DNA of 64,000 nucleotides from an uncultured Paracoccaceae bacterium. GTDB taxonomy: Bacteria > Pseudomonadota > Alphaproteobacteria > Rhodobacterales > Rhodobacteraceae. Position numbers and translations under genes: made by a program. A model generated the notes under the pieces. That model was given only the letters and a program-made list of their open reading frames with translations. It was not told the origin of the DNA and ran no database searches. Every line of letters begins with the position of its first letter. The stretch's first letter is position 1. The stretch covers positions 1 to 64,000 of the forward strand of contig OY288169.1 of NCBI GenBank assembly GCA_958439195.1, given 5' to 3'. Positions 41,967 to 50,926 of this stretch are shown piece by piece.

Positions 41967-42839
41967 ATGATCCTTGTGACCACCCCCACTGGCGATATTG
42001 GTCGCCGCGTCCTTTTCCACCTGCGCGCAGCTGATGTGGCCGTGCGCGTCATCGTCCGCGATGCGCAAAAGCTGCCGTGGGACGCAGAGCTTGACGTGAT
42101 CGAAGGGTCGATGGCCGACAGCGAAACTATCAGCCGGGCGCTGCCCGGTGTGACCCGCGTGTTCTGGCTGCCCCCTGGCGACCCCACGCTGCCCTCGGCC
42201 GAGGCCGCCTATATCGATGTCTCACGTGCGTTCGGCAATGCCCTGCCGGGTTCTGATGTCACGCATGTGGTCGGCATTTCGGCCTTGGGCCGCGGGTGGA
42301 CCAAGCCCGCCGGGCATGTCACGGCAACGCTAGCGGTCGACGACATGATCGCAGCGACGGGTGTCCACTATCGCGCCCTTGCCTGCGCCTCGCTGATGGA
42401 CAATATCGCCCGTCAAGTAGCGCCGATCAAAACCCTGGGGCGGTTCTTCCAGCCCACACCGGGGGACCTCAAGCTCCCGCATGTCGCCAAGGCGGACGTG
42501 GCACGGATCGCCGCGGACTTGCTGCTTGATCCCGCTTGGTTGGGCGTAGAAGCGCCGCCACTCCTTGGTCCGGAAGACCTGTCGTTCAACGAGATGGCGG
42601 CGATCCTGTCAGATGTTCTGAGGCGCGAGATCGTGGCAAGCGAATTGCCGATGGAGCATTTCCGCCAGATGATGCTTGACTTCGGCACCAGTGACGGCAT
42701 GGCGAAGGCCTATGTCGAGATGCTGACGGCCAAGAATGAAGGGATGGATCACCTCGTCACGCCGACATCGCGGGATGGCACCCCGACCACCTTCCGGATG
42801 TGGTGCGAAGACGAGCTGCTCCCGCTCGTTTCTGGGTAA
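41967..42839 (+). CDS. NmrA-like NAD(P)-binding protein
   Basis: A 290-residue atypical SDR. The start MILVTTPTGDIGRRVLFHL carries the TxxGxxG-like nucleotide loop, with VRVIVRDAQKLPW as the next strand. No YxxxK catalytic pair is evident, as in NmrA/azoreductase-like sensors. The ATG at 41967 follows GGAGACCGAC. The function is probably redox sensing or quinone/flavin-linked reduction. It is likely cotranscribed with the NTF2-like gene. Confidence 0.8.
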   Translation: MILVTTPTGDIGRRVLFHLRAADVAVRVIVRDAQKLPWDAELDVIEGSMADSETISRALPGVTRVFWLPPGDPTLPSAEAAYIDVSRAFGNALPGSDVTHVVGISALGRGWTKPAGHVTATLAVDDMIAATGVHYRALACASLMDNIARQVAPIKTLGRFFQPTPGDLKLPHVAKADVARIAADLLLDPAWLGVEAPPLLGPEDLSFNEMAAILSDVLRREIVASELPMEHFRQMMLDFGTSDGMAKAYVEMLTAKNEGMDHLVTPTSRDGTPTTFRMWCEDELLPLVSG

Positions 42840-43011
42840 GCGCGCCGTCGATCTTTGTGCGGGACGCGGGTGCCGAGATCACTCAGGGCGTGTTCGCGCC
42901 TCTGCAATTGGGTGAGGGGCCACACCACGGTTCTGACCAGAGCGGCCGGAACATTGCGATGTCCCGGTCGCGCCTTTCGCAATGTTAGGATCCGAAGATC
43001 CTTGGATCAGC

Positions 43012-43410
43012 CTAGTCCGCGCCCGAAACGCGCGCGATCACCTTGATCTCGAAATCGAACCCGGCAAGCCAGTTTACTCCGACAGCCGTCCATGTCGGGT
43101 GCGGCGCCGCCGGGAAGAACCTGTCCTTAACCGGCATGATTGTCCCGAACTGCGTCTCGGGGTCGGTGTGGAAGCTGGTCACATCGATGATGTCGTCGAA
43201 GCTCGCACCCGCCGCCGTGAGCACGGCCTCGAGGTTCTGAAAGGCCAGGGTGACCTGTTGCGCGAAGTCCGGCTCGGGCGAGCCGTCCTCGCGGCTTCCG
43301 ACCTGCCCGGAGATGAACAGAAGATCGCCAGAGCGGACGGCGGCAGAGTAACCATGCGCTTCATACAGCGCATGTCGGTTGGCGGGGAAGACTGCATTTC
43401 GTTGAGACAT
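43012..43410 (-). CDS. RidA/YjgF-family protein
   Basis: A 132-residue trimer-type protein. The family features GDLLFISGQVGSREDG, QNLEAVLTAAGASFDDIIDVTSF and HPTWTAVGVNWLAG are all present. The Arg that binds the substrate carboxylate in true RidA (usually xxRxxV near the end) reads TWTAVGV here, so imine deaminase activity is uncertain and it may be one of the Rid subgroups. The gene stands between the NmrA-like and hydrolase genes. Confidence 0.85.
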   Translation of the reverse strand: MSQRNAVFPANRHALYEAHGYSAAVRSGDLLFISGQVGSREDGSPEPDFAQQVTLAFQNLEAVLTAAGASFDDIIDVTSFHTDPETQFGTIMPVKDRFFPAAPHPTWTAVGVNWLAGFDFEIKVIARVSGAD

Positions 43411-43496
43411 TGATCGTATCCTTCGTTGGCCGGGGGCGTAGACTGTTGAAAGGGGGGGGAGGCGCGACGTGCAGGTGACGCCGCGCTGCGGTCTGC

Positions 43497-44483
43497 TTAG
43501 CCAGTGACAAACGCCAGCAGATCGGCGTTCAGCACGTCGGCGTTCACCGTAAGCATTCCGTGCGAGAAACCGCGATAGGTCTTGAGCGCACCATTCGGCA
43601 GAAGCTTGACTGCCTTCAGGGCCGACGCGGCGATCGGGACCACCTGATCGTCCTCGCCATGCAGCACCAGGGTCGGGACGGTTATCGCCCTTAGGTCCTC
43701 CGTCTGATCGGTCTCCGAGAAGGCCTTGATGCCGTCATACTGCGCCTTCGCACTACCCATCATGCCCTGGCGCCACCAGTTCTGGATCACGCCCTCATGC
43801 ACTTGCGCGCCGTCACGGTTGAAACCGTAGAATGGACCGGCGGGAACGTCCCGGAAGAACTGCGCGCGGTTTCCTTCAAGCGCTGCGCGGAAGCCATCAA
43901 AGACCTCTAGTGGCGTGCCCACGGGGTTTGCGTCGGTCTGCAGCATCAGCGGCGGGATGGCGGCGACTAGGACCGCCTTGGCTACACGGCCAGCCTGTGC
44001 ACCGTATCGAGCAACATAGCGCGCTACTTCGCCGCCACCAGTTGAATGGCCGATATGGACAGCGTTCCGAAGGTCCAGCGTCTCTGCCACGGCAAAAGCA
44101 TCGGCGGCGTAATGGTCGATGTCATGCCCCTCGTCCACCTGGCTAGAGCGTCCGTGCCCGCGCCGGTCATGGGCGACGACGCGGTACCCCTTTTCTAGGA
44201 AGAACAGCATCTGCGCGTCCCAGTCATCCGAACTGAGCGGCCAGCCGTGATGAAAGACGATGGGCTGGGCGTTCCTTGGGCCCCAGTCCTTGTAGAAAAT
44301 CTGCACGTTATCGTCGGTGGTGATGTAACCCATGGAAGGCACTCCTTTCTGCAGGTCGAGAGTTGTCGGTTCATTGGCTTGCGAGGGTCCCAACGGAAGG
44401 CCGGCGCTCAATGCCAGAGCCGATGCCGCGACCAGTGCGTTACGACGGCTGAGCAGCAGGCTCGGTTTGGGAATGGAAGACAT
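43497..44483 (-). CDS. Exported alpha/beta hydrolase, chloroperoxidase/perhydrolase type
   Basis: A 328-residue protein. The N-terminal LLSRRNALVAASALALSAG is a Tat-like signal (SRRNAL), so the enzyme is probably exported. The catalytic elbow IGHSTGGGE, the Asp in LHGEDDQVV and the His in YRGFSHGM form the triad of cofactor-free haloperoxidases. YKDWGPRNAQPIVFHHGWPLSSDDWD is the oxyanion region. Exported versions of this enzyme are less common than the cytoplasmic ones. It lies divergent from a LysR gene. Confidence 0.85.
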   Translation of the reverse strand: MSSIPKPSLLLSRRNALVAASALALSAGLPLGPSQANEPTTLDLQKGVPSMGYITTDDNVQIFYKDWGPRNAQPIVFHHGWPLSSDDWDAQMLFFLEKGYRVVAHDRRGHGRSSQVDEGHDIDHYAADAFAVAETLDLRNAVHIGHSTGGGEVARYVARYGAQAGRVAKAVLVAAIPPLMLQTDANPVGTPLEVFDGFRAALEGNRAQFFRDVPAGPFYGFNRDGAQVHEGVIQNWWRQGMMGSAKAQYDGIKAFSETDQTEDLRAITVPTLVLHGEDDQVVPIAASALKAVKLLPNGALKTYRGFSHGMLTVNADVLNADLLAFVTG

Positions 44484-44688
44484 GATTCTGCTCCATTGGT
44501 TTTCGAAAGGGGCGGCATTGCAAACCTGGGATATCGAAACCCTGGCCTTGTCGTGCCGAACACATTCGAGCAGGTTCGGTTCTCGCGGCTCAATGCGTCG
44601 CGATTGGCGTGAATGTGCTCGACGCGGGCCCTTGGCGTTAGTCCAGATCGGCTTGCTTTTCCTTCAACGATCCATTGAAGGTGGTGCT

Positions 44689-45648
44689 ATGGAGACACTT
44701 TCGAACCTTGAAGCCTTCGTGCGGAGCGCCGAGTGCGGGAGTTTTTCCGAGGCTGCCCGCCGGTTGGGACTGACGCCAGCAGCGGTCAGCCGCAATGTCG
44801 CCATTCTGGAGCGCAATCTAGGTGTCCGGCTGTTCTACCGGTCGACGCGGGGGCTGAAGCTTACCGAAGCAGGGGAGAGCTTTCTCGCTTCGGTCGGGGA
44901 TCCACTCGACCTGCTGCAGGGCGCGATTGCAGCTGTCACCGCACACGGACCCGAACCGGCCGGTACTCTAAAGCTCAGCATGCCGCCCTCCTTCGGAGTG
45001 GCGCATGTGCTGCCGCTCCTGCCCGGGTTCCTCGCACGCTATCCTCTGATCCGGGCGGAATGGCACTTCGAGAACCGCGTCGTCGATTTGGTCGCAGAAG
45101 GCTACGATGCCGCCATCAGCGGCGCGGTCGAGCTATCGCCAGGGATCGTCGCCCGCAAGCTCGCGCCGCTGCATGGCATTGCTGTTGCTTCGCCTGGGTA
45201 CATGGCGGGCCGAAGCGCTCCGATCGATCCGGCTGGACTTTCAGATTTCGACGGTATCGCGAGGCGCGTGCTTCGAACCGGTCGCATCCGGCACTGGACA
45301 ATGCGCAACGGAGCGGGCCACGAGATGGCAGCAGAGCTCCCTGAGACAGTAGTGCTAAACGAGCCGAGCGCGATCCGCGAGGCCGCACGCCTCGGGCTCG
45401 GCGTCGCCCTGCTCGCTGTGGCCGAGGTCCTGTCGGATCTTGAGGATGGCCGCCTGATCCGCCTCCTGCCGGACTGGTACGCCGACGTTGGCGAGGTCTC
45501 GGTGTACTACGCCTCGCGGAGCCTTCTTCCCGCTAAGACACGGGCGTTCATCGACTGGATTGATGCGGCGTTTCGGGAAAGCCGCTACCCCGAGCGCTTC
45601 AGCGCCCATCCGCCTCACATACCGTCAGGCGGCGTCCAGCGCCTCTGA
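44689..45648 (+). CDS. LysR-family regulator
   Basis: A 319-residue regulator. HTH: AFVRSAECGSFSEAARRLGLTPAAVSRNVAILERNLG, the CrgA/AaeR-like group. The effector domain follows (GTLKLSMPPSFGVAHVLPLL). The start at 44689 (METLSNLEAF) is family-typical. It lies divergent from the exported hydrolase with 205 bp between, so that gene is its best candidate target. Confidence 0.9.
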   Translation: METLSNLEAFVRSAECGSFSEAARRLGLTPAAVSRNVAILERNLGVRLFYRSTRGLKLTEAGESFLASVGDPLDLLQGAIAAVTAHGPEPAGTLKLSMPPSFGVAHVLPLLPGFLARYPLIRAEWHFENRVVDLVAEGYDAAISGAVELSPGIVARKLAPLHGIAVASPGYMAGRSAPIDPAGLSDFDGIARRVLRTGRIRHWTMRNGAGHEMAAELPETVVLNEPSAIREAARLGLGVALLAVAEVLSDLEDGRLIRLLPDWYADVGEVSVYYASRSLLPAKTRAFIDWIDAAFRESRYPERFSAHPPHIPSGGVQRL

Positions 45649-45911
45649 GGCGGAGAAGGACAAGGCTGAACGGGCCCGCCGGCCTGCTCCGCTGTTTCCA
45701 GCCAGAGCTATCCTTGCCGCGTCGCGACAGACTGCATGCGGGCTGGATTAAAGATCTCGCTCACGATCCCACAGACGTGCTTCACGGCCCTGTCAAGGCT
45801 CTGCCGGGCGTGCCATGCGACCTGTACCGGCGCCAATACATCAAGTCCATTTTCCTCTCAGCCGTCTGGGCAGGTGCCCCAGGCCGCATGAACCGCATGA
45901 AAGGAAAGCCC

Positions 45912-46460
45912 ATGAAGACCTTGATGATGACCGCCGCGCTGGCGCTGACCGCCGCCGGACTTGCCACACAGACCTGCCCCGCCACCGGCCCCGAAGCCCC
46001 TGGCGCCCTCCATGCGGACTGGATGATGGTGGGATGGGAGCGCCGAGAAGGCGATCCGGATTTCGCATTTGCCACCAAGATGGCACGTTACTACGACCTC
46101 AAGGATACGAAAGGCGTGTTCTACGACAATTTCGCTCCCGGCGAGTCGCAACTGTTCCGCGATGCCGCGGTCTATGGCGCGAACTGGGAAGGACTGCAGA
46201 ACGCGGCGCGGTCGGTGCTGCACGGCCTAACCGGTGTGAACGAGGAACTGGTGGGCACGGATGTCGCTTCGACCACTTTGGGCTTAGTCGGCCGTATCGA
46301 CCGGCTGGACGGGCAGGTGATCGCGTTCGACGGCCGGTCGCAACTCGGCTGGGCCTGCGTCGAGGGGGCTTGGAAGATTAAGCATGAGCTGAACTACGCA
46401 TGGATAGTCGAGCCAGAGGCGATCGCCGCCACTTTGGGAAATCGGGTCGCGGATCAGTGA
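45912..46460 (+). CDS. Exported NTF2-like protein
   Basis: A 182-residue protein. Its signal peptide is MKTLMMTAALALTAAGLATQ, with a Cys in TCPATG after it. The mature part (DFAFATKMARYYDLKDTKGVFYDN; VIAFDGRSQLGWACVEGAWKI) has the layout of SnoaL/NTF2-like proteins. AAAGGAAAG precedes the ATG. No obvious partner; the LysR gene upstream may regulate it. It is more divergent from the 41326 protein than a recent duplicate would be. Confidence 0.65.
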   Translation: MKTLMMTAALALTAAGLATQTCPATGPEAPGALHADWMMVGWERREGDPDFAFATKMARYYDLKDTKGVFYDNFAPGESQLFRDAAVYGANWEGLQNAARSVLHGLTGVNEELVGTDVASTTLGLVGRIDRLDGQVIAFDGRSQLGWACVEGAWKIKHELNYAWIVEPEAIAATLGNRVADQ

Positions 46461-46687
46461 CCCTCTCTAGTGCCGTGCAATGGAAGCACGTCGGCTGTAC
46501 CGCCGACGGCCATTTCGCAGACGGAGTTGCCGCTTACGCGGGACTGGTCCTGCGTGGCCGATGACACCCAGGGGGCACGGCGTCATGCCGTGCCCTTCAA
46601 CTGAAGAGGATGCCGGGATTGCTGCCCTCATAGTGTTCCCCCTGCTCGAACATGATTGGCATGGGCGGCTTGACGTCCTGACAAATG

Positions 46688-47578
46688 CTAGTCGGTGGCG
46701 CGGGAAGCTGACTCGGAAGATACGGCTCGCAACCACCTTCGGAAATCCTTCATGGCGGGTGTAAGCGGTCGGTCTGCAGGCCATGTCAGGAAGTAGCTGC
46801 CCGCTGACAACACGGTCGAGAACGGCTGAACCAGCCGCCCATCGGCAATCTGGCGGGTGAACATGCCCACGGGAAGCAGGGCAACGCCGCCGCCTTCCCT
46901 GGCGATGTCGGCCATCGCCAGGGACGAATCGAAAATGGGGCCGGTCAGGGGTGGACAGAATGATCCCACTTCTGCAAACCAGCGGGGCCATTCATCGCTA
47001 CGATAGCTTCGCAGCAGGACTTCACGGCCAAGGTGCTTCGGGTCGGTCAGATAATCGGCAATCGACGGCGCACACAGGGGCGCTAGCGGTGCTTCGACCA
47101 GAAGGTCGGACTCAAGCCCGGTCCAGGATCCCGCGCCGTATCGGATGGCCATGTCGAGCCCTTCGCGAAGGATCTCGACGCGGTTGTTGTTGGTCGAGAT
47201 GCGGAGGTCGACCATCGGATGGGTCTGCCGGAACTCGGGCAGGCGCGGCAGCAGCCATCCCACGGCAAAGGTTGTGACGACGCCGATCTTCAACGTCTCG
47301 ATGTCGCGGTGTCCGGTGATCCGATCCAGCGTCCGCGCCATCGCGTCGAATCCGTGCTCCAGGACGGGGTAGAGCGCTCTTGCTTCATCGGTCGGCACCA
47401 ATCCGCCGGACGCGCGCACGAACAGGCCTACGCCCAACCGATCCTCTAACCTTGCCACCTGATGGCTGACCGCGGCTTGGGTGATGCGCAACTCTATGGC
47501 AGCGCGTGTAAAACTGCCTTGCCTGTAGGCGGTTTCGAACACGCGGAGCCCGTTCAGAGGTAGGTCTGGGCGATCCAT
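46688..47578 (-). CDS. LysR-family regulator, GcvA/AmpR type
   Basis: A 296-residue regulator. HTH region: LNGLRVFETAYRQGSFTRAAIEL, RITQAAVSHQVARLEDRLG, the GcvA/AmpR subgroup pattern. It lies divergent from a class A beta-lactamase with 192 bp between, the arrangement of AmpR and its target. In known systems AmpR senses cell-wall muropeptides and induces the enzyme. Assignment as AmpR rests on this context and subgroup. Confidence 0.85.
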   Translation of the reverse strand: MDRPDLPLNGLRVFETAYRQGSFTRAAIELRITQAAVSHQVARLEDRLGVGLFVRASGGLVPTDEARALYPVLEHGFDAMARTLDRITGHRDIETLKIGVVTTFAVGWLLPRLPEFRQTHPMVDLRISTNNNRVEILREGLDMAIRYGAGSWTGLESDLLVEAPLAPLCAPSIADYLTDPKHLGREVLLRSYRSDEWPRWFAEVGSFCPPLTGPIFDSSLAMADIAREGGGVALLPVGMFTRQIADGRLVQPFSTVLSAGSYFLTWPADRPLTPAMKDFRRWLRAVSSESASRATD

Positions 47579-47770
47579 GGGTATTACTCCAGCTAATGCT
47601 GAGGGTGATATTTTGTCGTTTGATGGCAGTAAAGCAGCAAATTAAAGGAAGCGGCGATACATCCACTGATGTCTCATACGTTCCAACCTTTGATAGCCGC
47701 TCGTCATGCATCGTCTCAAGCGGGCGACGGAGCGGAGTATTGCGCAATCGATCCAGACAAGGATGATCCC

Positions 47771-48655
47771 ATGATTCCCCTCTCATCTATGCTGCCTTTT
47801 CTGGCTGCCGGGCTTTCGCTTGGACTGCTCGCCCCCGCGCCTGCCCTTGCGAATGACCCAGAGCAGCACCTTGCGGCAACCATCGACCGCATCGAACGCG
47901 ACCTTGACGCACGCATAGGCCTTGTAATCCACGATAGCGGTTCGGACTGGTCGATCAGCCATCGCGCCGACGAACGCTTCCTGATGGCCAGCACCTTCAA
48001 GACGATGTTGTGCGGCGCGGTTCTGAACCTTGTGGATGCGGGCGACATCGACTTGGCCGAACCGCTTGTCATCAAAGCTGAGGATATCCTCGACTATGCG
48101 CCTGTCACCGAAACGATGGTCGGCAACACGATGACCGTGGGCGCGCTATGTCATGCCGCGCTCGATATGAGCGACAACACAGCTACGAACCTGCTCATCG
48201 ATCGGATTGGCGGAACACCAAGCGTGACCTCGTTCCTGCGCGAGATCGGCGACCCGATTAGCCGAGTTGACCGTCGCGAGCCCGAGTTGAACACTTTCAT
48301 TCCGGGCGATCCGCGGGATACCACCAGTCCGGATGCGATGGTCTCGACCATGGCGGCATTGTTGATCGGTGACGCCCTGTTGCCCACGTCGCGTGCGCAA
48401 CTGGTCGACTGGATGAGCGCCGGCAGCGTCACCGGCACCTTGATCCGTGCAAGCACGCCGGAAGGCTGGCATGTCGCGGACCGGTCGGGCAGCGCCGACT
48501 TCAACCGCAACATCGTGGCGATGGTCACGCCGCCAGATCGGAAGCCCTACTTCATCGCAATTTTCCTGTCTGATGCCGAAGCCGACTTCGACACCCGAAA
48601 CGCTGCGGTAATCGCGCTATCCGAAGCCGTGATGCAGGTCGTGACAAGCCAGTAA
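47771..48655 (+). CDS. Class A beta-lactamase with an RSG triad (carbenicillinase-like)
   Basis: A 294-residue periplasmic serine beta-lactamase. The signal peptide is MIPLSSMLPFLAAGLSLGLL. The nucleophile motif STFK is at 74-77, SDN at 134-136, and the general-base loop E-P-E-L-N at 170-174 (Ambler 166-170). The third conserved triad, usually KTG, is RSG at 238-240. Arg at Ambler 234 is the mark of the CARB/PSE carbenicillin-hydrolysing group and of some Rhodobacter enzymes. I chose the ATG at 47771, which gives a proper signal peptide; an upstream frame is not credible. Confidence 0.92.
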   Translation: MIPLSSMLPFLAAGLSLGLLAPAPALANDPEQHLAATIDRIERDLDARIGLVIHDSGSDWSISHRADERFLMASTFKTMLCGAVLNLVDAGDIDLAEPLVIKAEDILDYAPVTETMVGNTMTVGALCHAALDMSDNTATNLLIDRIGGTPSVTSFLREIGDPISRVDRREPELNTFIPGDPRDTTSPDAMVSTMAALLIGDALLPTSRAQLVDWMSAGSVTGTLIRASTPEGWHVADRSGSADFNRNIVAMVTPPDRKPYFIAIFLSDAEADFDTRNAAVIALSEAVMQVVTSQ

Positions 48656-48806
48656 GGTCGCTTTGGCCGCGCCACGTGCGGCGCGGCCATCCCTGCCATT
48701 CGGTTCGTGGATCCGGCGATCTCAAATCACGACCAAACCCACCGATACGCGCACTGTCTTTGATCCGCGCCTCCGCGCTGTCTTGAGACGTCGCACGGCA
48801 GACTTC

Positions 48807-49691
48807 TCAACTGGAAAAGCGCCATCGCCGCACGTGTTCAATAAGGGCCCGCAGCTTTGGCGCCATGTGCTTGCGCTGCGGAAAGTAAAGCTGAAAACCG
48901 GAAAACGGCGGCAAGTATTCTGTGAGAAGCGGGACCAGCGCACCACTTTCAAGGTACTCTCGCATGCAGTCCCGCGTGGCGAAGGTGATGCCGCCTCCCG
49001 CCAGCGCCAAACGCAACATCAGACGCAGATCGTTGGTCGTGACTTGCGGATCGACCATGACGTCGAAGGGCCTGCCGTCCTGCACGAATTCCCAGTGCCA
49101 GGGTGCAGTATTGGGATGCGGGCGCCACCCAATGCAGCGATGCTGAAGAAGATCCCTTGGATGATCGGGTGCGCCATGGCGCGCAATGCAGGCAGGTGAC
49201 GCTGCCGCCACTTCGCTTTGGGGGCCGCCGACGGGCACGGCGATCATGTCCTGCTCGATCACTTCGCCCAGATGGACTCCAGCATCGTAGCCATATTCGA
49301 CAATGTCCAGCTCGTCATCCGTCACCGTTACATCAACCGTGACCTTGGGGTGCGCTTCTGCAAAGCGCGCCAACAACGGCCCCGACAGAAAGTCTTCGGC
49401 GATCGATGTTACGGCAAGCCGCAGCCTTCCGCTTGGTGCGTCGGCGTTCACCTCTAGGGCCTGTTGCACTGCCCCCATCGGCGCGCGCAGGCTTTCCACC
49501 AGCCTCTCCCCGGCTTCGGTCAGGCGAACGGCGCGGGTCGTGCGCATGACTAGCTGCAACCCCACAGTATCCTCAAGCCTGCGGATGCCCTGGCTTACAG
49601 CAGATCGCGTCACGCCAAGGCGGTCGGCGGCAGCGCGAAAGTTCCGTTCATCGGCAACGGCAAGCAGAAGCGGCAGCAGGTTAAGGTCCAC
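48807..49691 (-). CDS. LysR-family regulator
   Basis: A 294-residue regulator beginning at a GTG (VDLNLLPLLLAVADERNF), the family-typical start; longer frames extend into the SDR promoter. HTH: FRAAADRLGVTRSAVSQGIRRLED. Effector domain: GRLRLAVTSIAEDFLSGPLL. It is divergent from the SDR/Atu4866 pair, its probable target. Confidence 0.88.
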   Translation of the reverse strand: MDLNLLPLLLAVADERNFRAAADRLGVTRSAVSQGIRRLEDTVGLQLVMRTTRAVRLTEAGERLVESLRAPMGAVQQALEVNADAPSGRLRLAVTSIAEDFLSGPLLARFAEAHPKVTVDVTVTDDELDIVEYGYDAGVHLGEVIEQDMIAVPVGGPQSEVAAASPACIARHGAPDHPRDLLQHRCIGWRPHPNTAPWHWEFVQDGRPFDVMVDPQVTTNDLRLMLRLALAGGGITFATRDCMREYLESGALVPLLTEYLPPFSGFQLYFPQRKHMAPKLRALIEHVRRWRFSS

Positions 49692-49805
49692 TTCACACCC
49701 CCATTGTCGCGCACTGCTAACCACCCAGTCCAGTGACGACCCGATACCCTTTGCAACGGCCGAAGTCCATCTAGCCCCTGACAACTGGCAGGAAAAGGAA
49801 AAGCC

Positions 49806-50528
49806 ATGAATAAAGTCATACTGATTACCGGAGCCTCGAGCGGAATCGGCGAGGGCATCGCCCGCGAACTTGGCGCGCGCGGTGCGAAGGTTCTGATGGG
49901 CGCACGCCGGACAGACCGGCTGGATGCCATCGCCAGCGACCTGCGCGCGTCGGGCGCCGATGTCGCGACCGCATTCCTCGACGTCGCTGATCTGCGCTCC
50001 GTGAAGGATTTCGCGCAGACCGCGCTCAACCTATGGGGCCGGATCGACGTGCTTGTGAACAACGCGGGCGTCATGCCCTTGTCCCCCTTTTTCGCCCTCA
50101 AGGTAGAGGAATGGGAGCGGATGGTGGACGTGAACATCAAGGGTGTCCTGTGGGGGATCGGCGCGGTGTTGCCGGTCATGGAACGCCAAGGCGAGGGCCA
50201 GATCATAAACATCGGCTCGATCGGTGCCCTGCAGGTCGTGCCAACTGCAGCCGTCTACTGCGCCACCAAGTTCGCGGTCCGCGCGATATCGGACGGCCTT
50301 CGCCAGGAAAGCAGCGCGATCCGTGTCACCTGCGTCAATCCCGGCGTGGTCGAAAGCGAGCTCGCCTCCACCATCACGCATGAGGAGACGCAGGCGATGA
50401 TCGGCTCCTACTGTGCCGTGGCTCTGCAACCCGCCGACATCGCCCGCGCCGTACGTCAGTTGATCGAGGCCCCGGCGACCGTTGACACCACCGAAATCAC
50501 CATCCGTCCCACCGCATCCGCAAATTGA
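49806..50528 (+). CDS. Short-chain dehydrogenase/reductase
   Basis: A 240-residue classical SDR. The cofactor loop ITGASSGIGEGIARELG, the NNAGVM motif, and the catalytic Tyr-Lys of AVYCATKFAV are intact. NADP preference is suggested by the basic residues in MGARRTDR. The Ser is in IINIGSIGAL. Substrate unknown. Nine bases separate it from the Atu4866-like gene, so they are cotranscribed. Confidence 0.9.
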   Translation: MNKVILITGASSGIGEGIARELGARGAKVLMGARRTDRLDAIASDLRASGADVATAFLDVADLRSVKDFAQTALNLWGRIDVLVNNAGVMPLSPFFALKVEEWERMVDVNIKGVLWGIGAVLPVMERQGEGQIINIGSIGALQVVPTAAVYCATKFAVRAISDGLRQESSAIRVTCVNPGVVESELASTITHEETQAMIGSYCAVALQPADIARAVRQLIEAPATVDTTEITIRPTASAN

Positions 50529-50536
50529 GGTTCATC

Positions 50537-50842
50537 ATGAAGAAATCAACCATTCTCACCGCCGCTTTGTTGGCCAGCAGCGCCGTGTTCGCCGAAGAGG
50601 CTGCCCCGCCGCATCCTTACGTCGGGATGTGGGTCACGGCTGACAAGCACATCCGTCACGAACTCTTGCCAAATGGCCGCTATGTCGAAGCCCGGGGCAA
50701 TCGCGAACGCGCCTATGAAGGACACTACAAGGTGACCGGCAATTACATCGAATACTGGGATGACACTGGCTTTACCGCTGACGGCACCTTCGTCGAGCCC
50801 GATGTGCTGCATCATGCCGGCATGATCCTTTACCTGAAGTAA
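50537..50842 (+). CDS. Exported Atu4866-like protein
   Basis: A 101-residue protein. A signal peptide ending AVFAEEAA is followed by HPYVGMWVTADKHIRHELL, EARGNRERAYEGHYKVTGNY, and WDDTGFTADGTFVEPDVLHH. These are the conserved features of the Atu4866 beta-barrel family, of unknown function and often next to an SDR and a LysR gene. The ATG at 50537 gives a correct signal peptide. Confidence 0.88.
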   Translation: MKKSTILTAALLASSAVFAEEAAPPHPYVGMWVTADKHIRHELLPNGRYVEARGNRERAYEGHYKVTGNYIEYWDDTGFTADGTFVEPDVLHHAGMILYLK

Positions 50843-50926
50843 GTTCCGCATCATCGGAACGCCTATCCTACGTTCCCTCCTCACTGGTCGGCCCTCCGCT
50901 CCGTCGGGGGGGCCGACGCAGGCGCC

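Noticed and set aside
46467..46991. Minus-strand frame between the NTF2-like gene and the LysR gene
   Set aside because: It overlaps the LysR gene end in another frame, and its translation is Arg/Pro/Ser-rich without a domain.
47584..47596. TTACTCCAGCTAA as an AmpR operator
   Set aside because: It has the T-N11-A form but lies only six bases from the regulator start and is short; not enough to call.
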